Shown: positions 1-10,219, counted from the stretch's first letter. The stretch: 64,000 nt of DNA from Streptomyces sp. V2I9 (GCF_030817475.1 NZ_JAUSZJ010000002.1:5346626-5410625), one strand, 5' to 3'. Notes: generated by a model not told the origin, from the sequence alone. Made by a program: numbers and translations.

Positions 1-590
1 CCTGCATCTCGGTGCAGCGCGTCATCGCCGACGCCTCGGTCTACGACCGGCTCGTCCCGAAGATCGTCGCCGCCGTCGAGGCCCTGGTCACCGGCGACCC
101 GGCCGACGCCGCCACCGACGTCGGCCCGCTGGTCAGCGAGGACGCGGCCAAGCGCGTCGAGTCCTGGGTCGACGAGGCCGTGAGGGGCGGCGCGGAGCTG
201 CTCACCGGCGGCGAGCGGGACGGGGCCACCTACGCTCCGACGGTCCTGGCGGACCTCCCCGACGACGTGAAGCTCTCCTGCGAGGAGGTCTTCGGACCGG
301 TCATGTCCCTCCGGAAGGTCGACGGCGAGGCCGAGGCGTTCGCCGCCGTCAACTCCTCCAAGTACGGCCTCCAGGCGGGCGTGTTCACCCATGACCTGCA
401 GACCGCCTTCCGCGCCCACCGCGCGCTGGAGGTCGGCGGCGTGATCATCGGCGACGTCCCGTCGTACCGCGCCGACCAGATGCCGTACGGCGGCGCCAAG
501 CAGTCCGGCGTCGGCCGCGAGGGCGTGCGCTACGCCATGGACGACTACACCTACGAGCGCGTCCTGGTCCTCACCGGCCTCGCGCTGTAG
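1..590 (+). CDS. aldehyde dehydrogenase family protein, C-terminal part (5' end outside window)
   Basis: Only the last 195 residues are present; the frame is open through the left edge, with the first whole codon at position 3. The visible protein begins CISVQR, the usual context of the catalytic cysteine in NAD(P)-dependent aldehyde dehydrogenases, so that Cys is the first residue in view. The remainder carries family landmarks: CEEVFGPV (the glutamate that contacts the nicotinamide ribose), KYGLQAGVFT and the C-terminal PYGGAKQSGVGREG. The enzyme would oxidise an aldehyde to the acid with NAD(P)+. The substrate cannot be told from this fragment. A hairpin follows the stop. Confidence 0.9.
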   Translation, partial: CISVQRVIADASVYDRLVPKIVAAVEALVTGDPADAATDVGPLVSEDAAKRVESWVDEAVRGGAELLTGGERDGATYAPTVLADLPDDVKLSCEEVFGPVMSLRKVDGEAEAFAAVNSSKYGLQAGVFTHDLQTAFRAHRALEVGGVIIGDVPSYRADQMPYGGAKQSGVGREGVRYAMDDYTYERVLVLTGLAL

Positions 591-652
591 CACCCCGGAC
601 GCCCCCGCCCGCGCCCCCGCCCGGACAGCGGGTGCGGGAGGGGCGCGAAAGA

Positions 653-693
653 CGGACGGCCCGAACCCGCTGTGCGGGGGTTCGGGCCGTCCG
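653..693 (+). terminator. terminator hairpin after the aldehyde dehydrogenase gene
   Basis: A 16-base arm (653-668) pairs perfectly with 678-693 around a 9-base loop, 60 bases after the stop codon. It is a GC-rich Streptomyces-type hairpin without a U tract. The rest of the gap (694-844) shows no gene. Confidence 0.65.
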
Positions 694-844
694 CGTATCC
701 GAGCGCGGACCCTTGTGCGGGTGCCGAACCGCGCGTACACGGGTTACATACGGACCAGGAGCAGCCCACCAGCAGCAGCGACGAGAAGTCCGTGCGCCCG
801 GGCGTCCCTCCGCCCCGGCGGCGCGCGGCGAGGCGAGGTCCCCC

Positions 845-2800
845 ATGTCCGCACCCCACAACACGCCTCAGGTCCCCAAGGCGCCCAAGGTCACCGAGCG
901 CGAAGCGCGCCGCGTCGCCGAGGCCGCGCGCGAGCAGGACTGGCGCAAGCCCAGCTTCGCCAAGGAGCTGTTCCTCGGGCGGTTCCGGCTCGACCTGATC
1001 CACCCGCACCCCCTGCCGCCGCCCGACGACATCCGGCGCGGCGAGGAGTTCCTGGCCAGGCTGCGCGCCTTCTGCGAGACGCACGTCGACGGCGCGCGGA
1101 TCGAGCGCGAGGCGCGGATCCCCGACGAGGTGATCGACGGGCTCAAGCGGCTCGGCGCGCTCGGGATGAAGATCGAGACCAGGTACGGCGGCCTCGGCCT
1201 CACCCAGGTGTACTACAACAAGGCGCTCGCCCTGGCCGGCTCCGCCAGCCCCGCGATCGGCGCGCTGCTCTCCGCGCATCAGTCGATCGGCGTACCGCAG
1301 CCCCTGAAGATCTTCGGCACCCGTGAGCAGAAGGACGTCTACCTGCCCCGGCTGGCCACCACCGACATCTCCGCCTTCCTGCTGACCGAACCGGACGTCG
1401 GCTCCGACCCGGCCCGCCTCGCCACCACCGCGATGCCCGACGGGCCGGACTACGTCCTGGACGGGGTGAAGCTCTGGACCACCAACGGCGTCGTCGCCGA
1501 CCTCCTGGTCGTCATGGCCCGCGTCCCCGCCTCGGAGGGCCACCCCGGCGGGATCACCGCGTTCGTCGTCGAGGCCGACGCCCCCGGCGTCACCGTGGAG
1601 CACCGCAACGCCTTCATGGGGCTGCGCGGCATCGAGAACGGCGTCACCCGCTTCCACGGCGTCCGGGTGTCCGCCGCCTGCCGGATCGGGCCCGAGGGTG
1701 CCGGGCTCAAGATCGCCCTGACCACCCTCAACACCGGCCGCCTCTCGCTGCCCGCGATGTGCGTGGGCGTCGGCAAGTGGTCGCTGAAGATCGCCCGCGA
1801 ATGGTCCGGCGTACGCGAGCAGTGGGGCAGACCCGTCGCGCGGCACGAGGCGGTCGGCTCGAAGATCTCGTTCATCGCGGCCACCACGTTCGCCCTGGAG
1901 GCCGTCGTCGACCTCTCCTCGCAGATGGCGGACGAGGACCGCAACGACATCCGCATCGAGGCCGCCCTCGCCAAGCTGTACGGCTCCGAGATGGGCTGGC
2001 TCATCGCCGACGAACTGGTCCAGATCCGCGGCGGCCGGGGCTTCGAGACCGCCGATTCGCTGGCCGCCCGCGGCGAACGCGCCGTCCCCGCCGAGCAGAT
2101 GCTCCGCGACATGCGGATCAACCGGATCTTCGAGGGCTCCACCGAGATGATGCACCTGCTGATCGCCCGCGAGGCCGTGGACGCCCACCTGAAGGTCGCC
2201 GGCGACCTCATCGACCCCGACAAGCCGCTCTCCGCCAAGGCGAGGGCGGGGGCGGACGCCGCCGCGTTCTACGCCCGCCGGCTGCCCGGACTCGCCGTCG
2301 GACCGGGCCATCTGCCGCGTACCTACGCGGAGTTCCACCCGGCCGGGCACCGTGACCTCTCCCGCCATCTCCGGTACGTCGAGCGGTCCTCCCGCAAGCT
2401 CGCCCGCTCCACCTTCTACGCCATGTCCCGCTGGCAGGGCCGGATGGAGACCAAGCAGGGCTTCCTCGGCCGGATCGTCGACATCGGCGCGGAGCTCTTC
2501 GCGATGAGCGCCGCCTGCGTCCGTGCCGAGCACCTGCGCGGGGCGGGGGAGCACGGCCGCGAGGCGTACCAGCTCGCGGACGCCTTCTGCGAGCAGGCCC
2601 GCATCCGGGTCGGGGAACTGTTCACCCGGCTGTGGTCCAACACCGACGACCTCGACCGGCGCGTGGTCGACGGCATCCTGTCCGGTACGTACACCTGGCT
2701 GGAGGAGGGCGTCATCGACCCCAGCGGCGAAGGCCCCTGGATCGCGGACGCCACCCCCGGCCCCTCCACCCGCGGAAACCAGCACCGGCCGGTGCGCTGA
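845..2800 (+). CDS. acyl-CoA dehydrogenase, long form (651 aa)
   Basis: FAD-dependent alpha,beta-dehydrogenation of an acyl-CoA. The frame is open upstream, but the ATG at 845 (MSAPHNTPQ) is the first sensible start; the upstream residues are low-complexity read-through of a hairpin region. Family motifs in order: LLTEPDVGSDPA (flavin/substrate segment), WTTNG, then the C-terminal IFEGSTEMM whose glutamate is in the position of the usual catalytic base. Ordinary acyl-CoA dehydrogenases have about 380-400 residues. This one has roughly 200 more after the catalytic domain, helical in character, as in the very-long-chain/FadE-like class that may act at the membrane. The substrate is not predictable. 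It stands alone, with a gene of unrelated function 264 bases downstream. Confidence 0.88.
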   Translation: MSAPHNTPQVPKAPKVTEREARRVAEAAREQDWRKPSFAKELFLGRFRLDLIHPHPLPPPDDIRRGEEFLARLRAFCETHVDGARIEREARIPDEVIDGLKRLGALGMKIETRYGGLGLTQVYYNKALALAGSASPAIGALLSAHQSIGVPQPLKIFGTREQKDVYLPRLATTDISAFLLTEPDVGSDPARLATTAMPDGPDYVLDGVKLWTTNGVVADLLVVMARVPASEGHPGGITAFVVEADAPGVTVEHRNAFMGLRGIENGVTRFHGVRVSAACRIGPEGAGLKIALTTLNTGRLSLPAMCVGVGKWSLKIAREWSGVREQWGRPVARHEAVGSKISFIAATTFALEAVVDLSSQMADEDRNDIRIEAALAKLYGSEMGWLIADELVQIRGGRGFETADSLAARGERAVPAEQMLRDMRINRIFEGSTEMMHLLIAREAVDAHLKVAGDLIDPDKPLSAKARAGADAAAFYARRLPGLAVGPGHLPRTYAEFHPAGHRDLSRHLRYVERSSRKLARSTFYAMSRWQGRMETKQGFLGRIVDIGAELFAMSAACVRAEHLRGAGEHGREAYQLADAFCEQARIRVGELFTRLWSNTDDLDRRVVDGILSGTYTWLEEGVIDPSGEGPWIADATPGPSTRGNQHRPVR

Positions 2801-2817
2801 TCCCCGTACCGGCCGCC

Positions 2818-2895
2818 GGGTCAGGAGACCTCTGCCGGCCGACGGGTCAGGAGACCTCTGCCGGACGGCGGGGCCAGGAGGCCTGTACCGGCCGG
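2818..2895 (+). repeat. three degenerate tandem repeats of about 26 bp
   Basis: Units at 2818-2843, 2844-2870 and 2871-2895. The first two share the 19-base core GTCAGGAGACCTCTGCCGG; the third is degenerate (CCAGGAGGCCTGTACCGG). They fill the start of the 264-base gap between the acyl-CoA dehydrogenase and the EPSP-synthase-like gene. I see no other element in the gap (2801-3064). Confidence 0.75.
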
Positions 2896-3064
2896 AGTTG
2901 CCAGGGCCCCGGACGGGCCGGAACGCCGGGCGGCAGGTGCGCAGGCCGCCCGCGGCCGCACGCCAGGAGGGCCTCCCGCCCCGTCCCCGTCCCCGGCGTA
3001 CGGCCGGGCGGGGCACGTCCCACGCACCGGACGCGCCCCGCCCGGCCCGCCGCCGCGGGGCAGG

Positions 3065-4312
3065 ATGAGCGCCGTGACCGTCATCGACATCCCCGGCTCC
3101 AAGTCCGTCACCGCCCGCGCCCTCTTCCTGGCCGCGGCCTCCGAAGGCACCACCACCCTGCTGCGACCGCTGCGCTCGGACGACACCGAGGGTTTCGCCG
3201 AAGGGCTGAGGACCCTCGGGTACGGGGTGGTCCAGCAGGCCGACCGGTGGCGCGTCGAGGGCCGCCCGGCCGGGCCCGCCGTCCCGGAAGCCGAGGTCCA
3301 CTGCCGCGACGGCGCGACCACCGCCCGCTTCCTGCCCGCCCTCGTCGCGGCCGCCGCCTCCGGGACGTACCGCTTCGACGCCTCCGCCCAGATGCGCCGC
3401 CGCCCGCTCGCCCCGCTCACCCGCGCCCTCACCGCCCTCGGCGTGGACCTGCGTCACGAGGAGGCCGAGGGGCACCACCCGCTCACCGTGCGCGCGGCGG
3501 GCGTCGAGGGCGGCGAACTCACCCTGGACGCGGGGGAGTCGTCCCAGTACCTCACCGCGCTGCTGATGCTCGGGCCGCTCACCGCGAAGGGCCTGCGCAT
3601 CGAGGTCACCGACCTGGTCTCCGCCCCGTACGTCGAGATCACCCGCGCGATGATGCGCGACTTCGGCGTGGAGGTGCTGCGCGAGGGGAACACCTTCACC
3701 GTGCCTCCCGGCGGCTACCGGGCCACCGCCTACGCCGTCGAGCCCGACGCCTCCACCGCGAGCTACTTCTTCGCCGCCGCCGCCCTCACCGGCCGCGAGG
3801 TGACCGTGCCCGGCCTCGGCACCGGGGCGCTCCAGGGCGACCTGCGCTTCGTCGAGGTCCTGCGGAAGATGGGCGCCGAGGTGAGCATCGGGGCCGACGC
3901 CACCACCGTCCGCTCCACCGGCCGACTGCGCGGCCTCACCGTCACCATGCGCGACATCTCCGACACCATGCCGACCCTCGCCGCCATCGCCCCGTACGCG
4001 GACGGGCCCGTCGTCATCGAGGACGTCGCCAACACCCGCGTCAAGGAGTGCGACCGGCTGGAGGCATGCGCCCGGAACCTGCGCGCCATGGGCATCACCG
4101 TCCACACCGGCCCCGACCGGATCGAGATCCACCCCGGCGTCCCGAAGCCCACCGAGATCGCCACCCACGGCGACCACCGCATCGTGATGTCCTTCGCCGT
4201 CGCCGGACTGCGCACCCCCGGTCTCACGTACGACGACCCCGGCTGCGTACGCAAGACGTTCCCGCGCTTCCACGAGGTGTTCGCGGAGTTCGCCGGGGCC
4301 CCGCGGCCCTGA
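3065..4312 (+). CDS. aroA: 3-phosphoshikimate 1-carboxyvinyltransferase (EPSP synthase) family
   Basis: EPSP synthase transfers the enolpyruvyl group of PEP to shikimate-3-phosphate in aromatic amino acid synthesis. The 415-residue length is normal for the family. Visible landmarks: the N-terminal IPGSKSVTARA loop (phosphate/PEP lysine and arginine), the TTARF segment, DISDTMPTLA (catalytic aspartate region), NTRVKECDR and the C-terminal GDHRIVMS with VRKTFP. The usual catalytic residues therefore appear to be kept, although the common TNR after GSKS is TAR and the usual T/S before DR is Cys. ATG at 3065; an alternative GTG lies three codons in. No other shikimate gene is nearby, so this may be a second copy with a specialised role rather than the housekeeping enzyme (inference). 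Confidence 0.82.
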   Translation: MSAVTVIDIPGSKSVTARALFLAAASEGTTTLLRPLRSDDTEGFAEGLRTLGYGVVQQADRWRVEGRPAGPAVPEAEVHCRDGATTARFLPALVAAAASGTYRFDASAQMRRRPLAPLTRALTALGVDLRHEEAEGHHPLTVRAAGVEGGELTLDAGESSQYLTALLMLGPLTAKGLRIEVTDLVSAPYVEITRAMMRDFGVEVLREGNTFTVPPGGYRATAYAVEPDASTASYFFAAAALTGREVTVPGLGTGALQGDLRFVEVLRKMGAEVSIGADATTVRSTGRLRGLTVTMRDISDTMPTLAAIAPYADGPVVIEDVANTRVKECDRLEACARNLRAMGITVHTGPDRIEIHPGVPKPTEIATHGDHRIVMSFAVAGLRTPGLTYDDPGCVRKTFPRFHEVFAEFAGAPRP

Positions 4313-4449
4313 CACCGGGAGCGGGCGGGCCTCGCGCCGGGAGTCCGCGGGCCCGGCACCGGGGCCGCGGCGCGGGGAATCCGGCTCCGCTCCCGCGGTC
4401 GATCCGCGGCCCACCGGGACGCGCTGTCCCCGTACCCGGCGGGAGCGGC

Positions 4450-4455
4450 AACAAT
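4450..4455 (+). promoter_or_regulatory. possible -10 element for dxr (leaderless start)
   Basis: AACAAT lies 7 bases before the ATG at 4463. This spacing would put the transcript start at or next to that ATG, as in leaderless Streptomyces mRNAs. The first base departs from TANNNT and no clear -35 is visible. Confidence 0.3.
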
Positions 4456-4462
4456 GGGGGGC

Positions 4463-5716
4463 ATGAGCGACAGCCCCGCCCCCCTCGCCGATCCGCATCT
4501 CGTCTTCGACGCCGCGGACGGCCGCCGGGATCTGGTGATCCTCGGCTCCACCGGGTCCATCGGCACCCAGGCCATCGACCTGGTCCTGCGCAACCCCGAC
4601 CGCTTCCGGGTCACGGCGCTCTCGGCCGCCGGCGGCCGGGTCGCCCTCCTTGCCGAGCAGGCGCGCCGCCTCCGGGTGGACACGGTGGCCGTAGCCGCCG
4701 AGGACGCGGTCCCCGCCCTGCGCTCCGCGCTGCGGGACCGGTACGGGGCCGGGGAACCGCTCCCCGAGATCCTGGCCGGCCCCGACGCGGCCGCCACCCT
4801 CGCGGCGAGCGACTGCCACACCGTGCTCAACGGCATCACCGGCTCCATCGGACTCGCCCCGACCCTCGCCGCGCTGAAGGCGGGCCGCACGCTCGCCCTC
4901 GCCAACAAGGAGTCGCTGATCGTCGGCGGGCCGCTGGTGAAGGCGCTCGCCGCCCCCGGCCAGATCATCCCCGTCGACTCCGAGCACGCCGCGCTCTTCC
5001 AGGCGCTCGCCGCGGGCACCCGCGCCGACGTCCGCAAGCTCGTCGTCACCGCCTCCGGCGGACCCTTCCGGGGCCGTACGCGCGAGGAGCTGGCCGACGT
5101 CACCCGCGAGCAGGCCCTCGCCCACCCGACCTGGGCGATGGGACCGGTCATCACGATCAACTCCGCGACCCTGGTCAACAAGGGACTGGAGGTCATCGAG
5201 GCGCACCTCCTCTACGACATCCCGTTCGACCGGATCGAGGTCGTCGTCCACCCGCAGTCCTACGTCCACTCGATGGTGGAGTTCAGCGACGGCTCCACAC
5301 TCGCCCAGGCCACTCCGCCGGACATGCGCGGACCCATCGCCATCGGCCTCGGCTGGCCCGAGCGCGTCCCGGACGCCGCCCCGGCCTTCGACTGGACGAA
5401 GGCCTCCAGCTGGGAGTTCTTCCCGCTGGACACCGACGCCTTCCCGTCCGTCGGCCTCGCCCGGCACGTCGGCGGGCTCGGCGGCACCGCCCCGGCCGTG
5501 TTCAACGCGGCCAACGAGGAGTGCGTCGACGCGTTCCTCGCCGGACAGCTGCCGTTCAACGGCATCATGGATACGGTCACCACCGTGGTGACCGAACACG
5601 GCACCCCCGCCCCGGGAACCTCGCTCAGCGTCGCGGACGTCCTCGAAGCGGAAACCCGGGCCCGCGCACGGGCCCGGGAACTCTCGGCGAAAGCGACAGC
5701 GGAGGCGCGCGCATGA
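4463..5716 (+). CDS. dxr: 1-deoxy-D-xylulose 5-phosphate reductoisomerase
   Basis: Second step of the MEP isoprenoid pathway: converts DXP to MEP using NADPH and a divalent metal. The N-terminal ILGSTGSIG is the dinucleotide-binding loop. ANKESLIVGG and PVDSEHAALFQ (metal-binding Asp/Glu) are the family signatures, and HPQSYVHSMVEF follows. Two ATGs compete: 4454, with GGGAG eight bases upstream, and 4463 (MSDSPAPL), with a -10-like sequence seven bases upstream. I chose 4463, which gives 417 residues; 4454 adds three. The stop overlaps the next start by ATGA, so dxr and rseP are translationally coupled. Confidence 0.96.
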   Translation: MSDSPAPLADPHLVFDAADGRRDLVILGSTGSIGTQAIDLVLRNPDRFRVTALSAAGGRVALLAEQARRLRVDTVAVAAEDAVPALRSALRDRYGAGEPLPEILAGPDAAATLAASDCHTVLNGITGSIGLAPTLAALKAGRTLALANKESLIVGGPLVKALAAPGQIIPVDSEHAALFQALAAGTRADVRKLVVTASGGPFRGRTREELADVTREQALAHPTWAMGPVITINSATLVNKGLEVIEAHLLYDIPFDRIEVVVHPQSYVHSMVEFSDGSTLAQATPPDMRGPIAIGLGWPERVPDAAPAFDWTKASSWEFFPLDTDAFPSVGLARHVGGLGGTAPAVFNAANEECVDAFLAGQLPFNGIMDTVTTVVTEHGTPAPGTSLSVADVLEAETRARARARELSAKATAEARA

Positions 5717-7023
5717 GTCTGACCTCGATCCTGCTGACGGTCCTGGGGATCGCCGTCTTCGTCGTGGGCCTGCTCTTCTCCATCGCCTGGCACGAGCTGG
5801 GCCACCTCTCCACGGCCAAGATGTTCGGCATCCGGGTCCCGCAGTACATGGTCGGCTTCGGCCCGACGCTCTGGTCGAGGAAGAGGGGCGACACCGAGTA
5901 CGGCATCAAGGCCATCCCGGCCGGCGGCTACATCCGCATGATCGGGATGTTCCCGCCCGGCCCGGACGGCCGCCTCGAAGCCCGCTCCACCTCCCCGTGG
6001 CGCGGCATGATCGAGGACGCCCGCTCCGCCGCCTTCGAGGAGCTGGAACCGGGCGACGAGAAGCGGCTCTTCTACACGCGCAAGCCGTGGAAGCGCGTCA
6101 TCGTGATGTTCGCCGGGCCCTTCATGAACCTGGTCCTCGCCGTCGCCATCTTCATGGGCGTCGCGATGACCTTCGGCTTCCAGACCCAGACCACCGAGGT
6201 CGCCGGCGTCCAGAAGTGCGTGATCTCGCAGAGCGACAAGCGCCAGACCTGCAAGCCCGGTGACGACGTCTCGCCCGCCAAGGCCGCCGGGCTCCAGGAG
6301 GGCGACAGGATCGTCGCGTTCGCCGGGAAGAAGGTCGACGACTGGGCCACGCTCTCGGACCGCATCCGCGAGACGATCGGCCCCGCCACCATCGTCGTCG
6401 AACGCGACGGCAGGGAAGTCACGCTCAACGCCGTCCTGCGCGAGAACCTGGTGGCGAAGAAGGACGACAAGGGCGAGATCATCCCGAAGGAGTTCGTCAA
6501 GGCGGGCTACCTCGGCTTCGCCGCGCAGACCGAGATCGTGCCGCTCTCCTTCGGCGACTCCGTCGTCCGCATGGGCGACATGATCGAGAACGGCGTCGAC
6601 TCGATCATCGCCCTGCCGTCCAAGATTCCCGCTCTCTGGGACGCGGCCTTCGGCGACGGGGAACGGGCCGACGACTCGCCGGTCGGCGTGGTCGGAGCGG
6701 CCCGCATCGGCGGCGAGGTGATGAATCTCGACATCCCGGCGCAGAACCAGGTAGCGATGATGCTGTTCCTGCTCGCGGGCTTCAACCTCTCGCTGTTCCT
6801 GTTCAACATGCTCCCGCTGCTCCCGCTGGACGGCGGACACATCGCGGGCGCGCTCTGGGAGTCGCTGCGGCGCAATCTGGCCAGGGTGTTCCGGCGCCCC
6901 GATCCGGGGCCGTTCGACGTGGCCCGGCTCATGCCGGTCGCCTACGTGGTCGCCGGGCTCTTCATCTGCTTCACGCTGCTGGTCCTGGTGGCCGACATCG
7001 TGAACCCCGTCAAGATCACCTGA
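5713..7023 (+). CDS. rseP: site-2 (RIP, M50) membrane zinc protease
   Basis: Integral-membrane metalloprotease that cuts transmembrane substrates, typically anti-sigma factors, after a first extracytoplasmic cleavage. The zinc motif HELGH is at residues 27-31 in the first membrane helix, and the third ligand is in PLLPLDGGH (Asp about 373) in a later helix. A PDZ domain lies between, around residues 190-260 (KAAGLQEGDRIVAFAG). A further helix follows near the C terminus. The 436-residue length is typical. It overlaps dxr by ATGA at 5713. The dxr-rseP-ispG order is widespread in actinobacteria. Its substrate in this organism is not evident; no sigma/anti-sigma pair is in the window. Confidence 0.94.
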   Translation: MSLTSILLTVLGIAVFVVGLLFSIAWHELGHLSTAKMFGIRVPQYMVGFGPTLWSRKRGDTEYGIKAIPAGGYIRMIGMFPPGPDGRLEARSTSPWRGMIEDARSAAFEELEPGDEKRLFYTRKPWKRVIVMFAGPFMNLVLAVAIFMGVAMTFGFQTQTTEVAGVQKCVISQSDKRQTCKPGDDVSPAKAAGLQEGDRIVAFAGKKVDDWATLSDRIRETIGPATIVVERDGREVTLNAVLRENLVAKKDDKGEIIPKEFVKAGYLGFAAQTEIVPLSFGDSVVRMGDMIENGVDSIIALPSKIPALWDAAFGDGERADDSPVGVVGAARIGGEVMNLDIPAQNQVAMMLFLLAGFNLSLFLFNMLPLLPLDGGHIAGALWESLRRNLARVFRRPDPGPFDVARLMPVAYVVAGLFICFTLLVLVADIVNPVKIT

Positions 7024-7055
7024 CGGACCCTTCCGCCCCGGTCACCCCACGGGTG

Positions 7056-7086
7056 GCGGCCGGACACACAGACCGTGTCCGGCCGC
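7056..7086 (+). terminator. terminator hairpin after rseP
   Basis: A 12-base arm GCGGCCGGACAC (7056-7067) pairs perfectly with 7075-7086 across a 7-base loop, 32 bases after the rseP stop. It suggests ispG is transcribed separately; a TAACCT -10-like hexamer sits at 7140-7145, about 60 bases before ispG. Confidence 0.6.
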
Positions 7087-7204
7087 TCACCAACGGGTGG
7101 ACATGTCGACACGGTGCGTCCGTCCCGCCGCCGGTGCCGTAACCTCGAAGGCCAAAGCCCGCCGATCTCGGGACCTTGATCCACACCTTGGGGATGCACA
7201 GCGC

Positions 7205-8359
<1,155 letters not shown>

Positions 8360-8386
8360 CCGGCGCTCCCCGCCTCTCCGGCCGTC

Positions 8387-8419
8387 CCGCCCCGCCGAGC
8401 CCCGTGCCCGGCGGGGCGG
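8387..8419 (+). terminator. terminator-like hairpin after ispG
   Basis: CCGCCCCGCC (8387-8396) pairs with 8410-8419 over a 13-base loop, shortly after the ispG stop. The rest of 8420-8546 is non-coding and contains a TACAGT -10-like hexamer at 8506-8511, upstream of the next gene. Confidence 0.45.
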
Positions 8420-8546
8420 CGGCGTATCGGCACGGTCCGGCGGGCGGGCGGCGGCACCCCCAAACCGGTCCCCGGACTCGGGCGGCGTTCGAGGGGCTTC
8501 TCGGTTACAGTGCGGAAATCAGCAGACCGTATGGTGAGGCCCCCTC

Positions 8547-9392
8547 GTGTTGACGCAGACCACCACCCGGGTCCTCGAACCCAGCGACCTCGGCGCCGCG
8601 CTCGCCATCCTGGAGAGCGAGCCCGTGGCCAACGCCTTCGTGACGTCCCGCGTGCAGGTCGCGGGGCTCGACCCCTGGCGCCTCGGCGGCGAGATGTGGG
8701 GCTGGTACGCGGACGGCATGCTCCGCTCCCTGTGCTACTCCGGAGCCAACCTCGTCCCGATCTGCGCCGGCCCCGAAGCCGTCCGCGCCTTCGCCGACCG
8801 CGCCCGCCGGGCCGGCCGCCGCTGCTCCTCCATCGTCGGCCCCGCCGAACCCACCACCCGGCTGTGGCGGCTCCTGGAACCGAGCTGGGGCCCCGCCCGC
8901 GAGGTCCGCGCCAACCAGCCCCTCATGGTCACCGAGAGCCTCTCCGCCGACGTCGCGCCCGACCCGCTCGTCCGCCGCATCCGCAAGGACGAGATGGAGG
9001 TCCTGATGCCGGCCTGCGTGGCCATGTTCACCGAGGAGGTCGGCATCTCCCCGCTCGCCGGGGACGGCGGACTCCTCTACCAGGCCCGCGTCGCCGAACT
9101 CATCGGCGCCGGCCGCTCCTTCGCCCGCATCGACGACGGCAAGGTCGTCTTCAAGGCGGAGATCGGCGCGGCCACCCCCCGGGCCTGCCAGATCCAGGGC
9201 GTCTGGGTCGCCCCGGAACACCGCGGCAAGGGCCTCTCCGAGGCGGGCATGGCCGCCGTCCTGCGCTACGCCCTGGCCGACGTCGCCCCCGTCGTCAGCC
9301 TGTACGTGAACGACTACAACACCCCCGCCCGCAAGGCGTACCACCGCGTCGGCTTCCGCGAGGTCGGCGCGTTCATGAGCGTCCTGTTCTGA
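8547..9392 (+). CDS. GNAT family N-acetyltransferase with N-terminal DUF4081-type domain
   Basis: A 281-residue protein. The N-terminal half resembles the DUF4081 domain found ahead of some actinobacterial GNATs (about residues 8-105). The C-terminal half is an acetyl-CoA-binding GNAT fold with GVWVAPEHRGKGLSEAG (pyrophosphate-binding loop R/QxxGxx) and NDYNTPARKAYHRVGF near the end. The start is GTG at 8547, with GGTGAGG seven bases before it. The acceptor is unknown. It is a separate unit between ispG and a second GNAT gene. Confidence 0.85.
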   Translation: MLTQTTTRVLEPSDLGAALAILESEPVANAFVTSRVQVAGLDPWRLGGEMWGWYADGMLRSLCYSGANLVPICAGPEAVRAFADRARRAGRRCSSIVGPAEPTTRLWRLLEPSWGPAREVRANQPLMVTESLSADVAPDPLVRRIRKDEMEVLMPACVAMFTEEVGISPLAGDGGLLYQARVAELIGAGRSFARIDDGKVVFKAEIGAATPRACQIQGVWVAPEHRGKGLSEAGMAAVLRYALADVAPVVSLYVNDYNTPARKAYHRVGFREVGAFMSVLF

Positions 9393-9571
9393 CCGGCCCC
9401 ACCCCGGCCGCCCCGCCCAGCCGCCCCCGCTCCCCGCGCTCCGGGCTCCCGCCACCCGCCCATGTTCCCTCGTCCCCCCTCCCGCGTCCCGGTCCGGACC
9501 GCCGCGCCGCCCCGCGCGCTCACCGCCGGGGGCCCGCCGCGCTGTCGGGCCCATACGCCCGCCCCGGCCAG

Positions 9572-9577
9572 TAGGGT
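9572..9577 (+). promoter_or_regulatory. -10 element TAGGGT, leaderless promoter candidate
   Basis: TAGGGT ends six bases before the ATG at 9584, and no ribosome binding site lies between. This is the usual geometry of a leaderless Streptomyces transcript. No recognisable -35. Confidence 0.45.
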
Positions 9578-9583
9578 TCCGGC

Positions 9584-10183
9584 ATGGCAGTCCCCGGAGA
9601 AGGCCCCGCACACCCCGACGCCCGGATCGGCCCCGTCGACCTGGCCGCCCGCGTCGACGAAGCGCTGCGCGTCCAGGCGGCGGCCTTCGGACTCGGCCAG
9701 GACGAGATCGACGTACGCCGCCACATCGTCCTCAGACACCTGGAGCACCCCCGCGCCCGCGCACTCGGCGCCCTCACCCCCGACGGGCGGCTCGTCGGGT
9801 TCGTCTACGGGCTGCCCAACGACCGGGTCCAGTGGTGGTCCACCGTCGTGGAGCCCTGTCTGCGGGCCACCGGCACCGAGGACTGGCTCGACGACTCCTT
9901 CGTCATCACCGAACTCCACGTCCACCCCGACCACCAGCAGCGCGGCCTCGGACGGGCCCTGATCACCGCCATCACCGACGCCGTCGACCACCCCCGCTCG
10001 ATCCTGTCCGCGATCGACAAGGACAGCCCGGCCCGCGCCCTGTACCGCTCCCTCGGCTACCGCGACCTCGCCCGCCAGGTCCTCTTCCCGAGCGCTCCGC
10101 AGCCGTACGCGGTCATGGGCGCGCCGCTGCCGCTGCTGCGCGCCGGGCGAATGGATTTCCGCCCGCCCGCACTGCCCGGCTAA
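9584..10183 (+). CDS. GNAT family N-acetyltransferase
   Basis: A 199-residue single-domain acetyltransferase. The acetyl-CoA loop is HVHPDHQQRGLGRALI at about residues 110-126, followed by AIDKDSPARALYRSLGY, the usual final strand/helix. The first 25 residues are a polar leader. No substrate specificity can be read from the sequence. The probable -10 element directly abuts the ATG. It lies just upstream of proS in the same direction, 36 bases apart, so some read-through into proS is possible. Confidence 0.85.
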   Translation: MAVPGEGPAHPDARIGPVDLAARVDEALRVQAAAFGLGQDEIDVRRHIVLRHLEHPRARALGALTPDGRLVGFVYGLPNDRVQWWSTVVEPCLRATGTEDWLDDSFVITELHVHPDHQQRGLGRALITAITDAVDHPRSILSAIDKDSPARALYRSLGYRDLARQVLFPSAPQPYAVMGAPLPLLRAGRMDFRPPALPG

Positions 10184-10219
10184 CCTCGGGCTCACCACCC
10201 TTGCGAGCAGGAGTTCATC

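Noticed and set aside
551..5599. Open minus-strand frame of 1682 codons
   Set aside because: It is antisense to four well-supported genes (acyl-CoA dehydrogenase, aroA-like, dxr), has composition of G/C-rich third-position shadow, and shows no family motif.
2632..5712. Long plus-strand frame fused in front of rseP, suggesting a giant protein
   Set aside because: It runs out of frame through the aroA-like gene and dxr and is extremely Arg/Pro-rich. The rseP start at 5713 with its ATGA overlap is clear.
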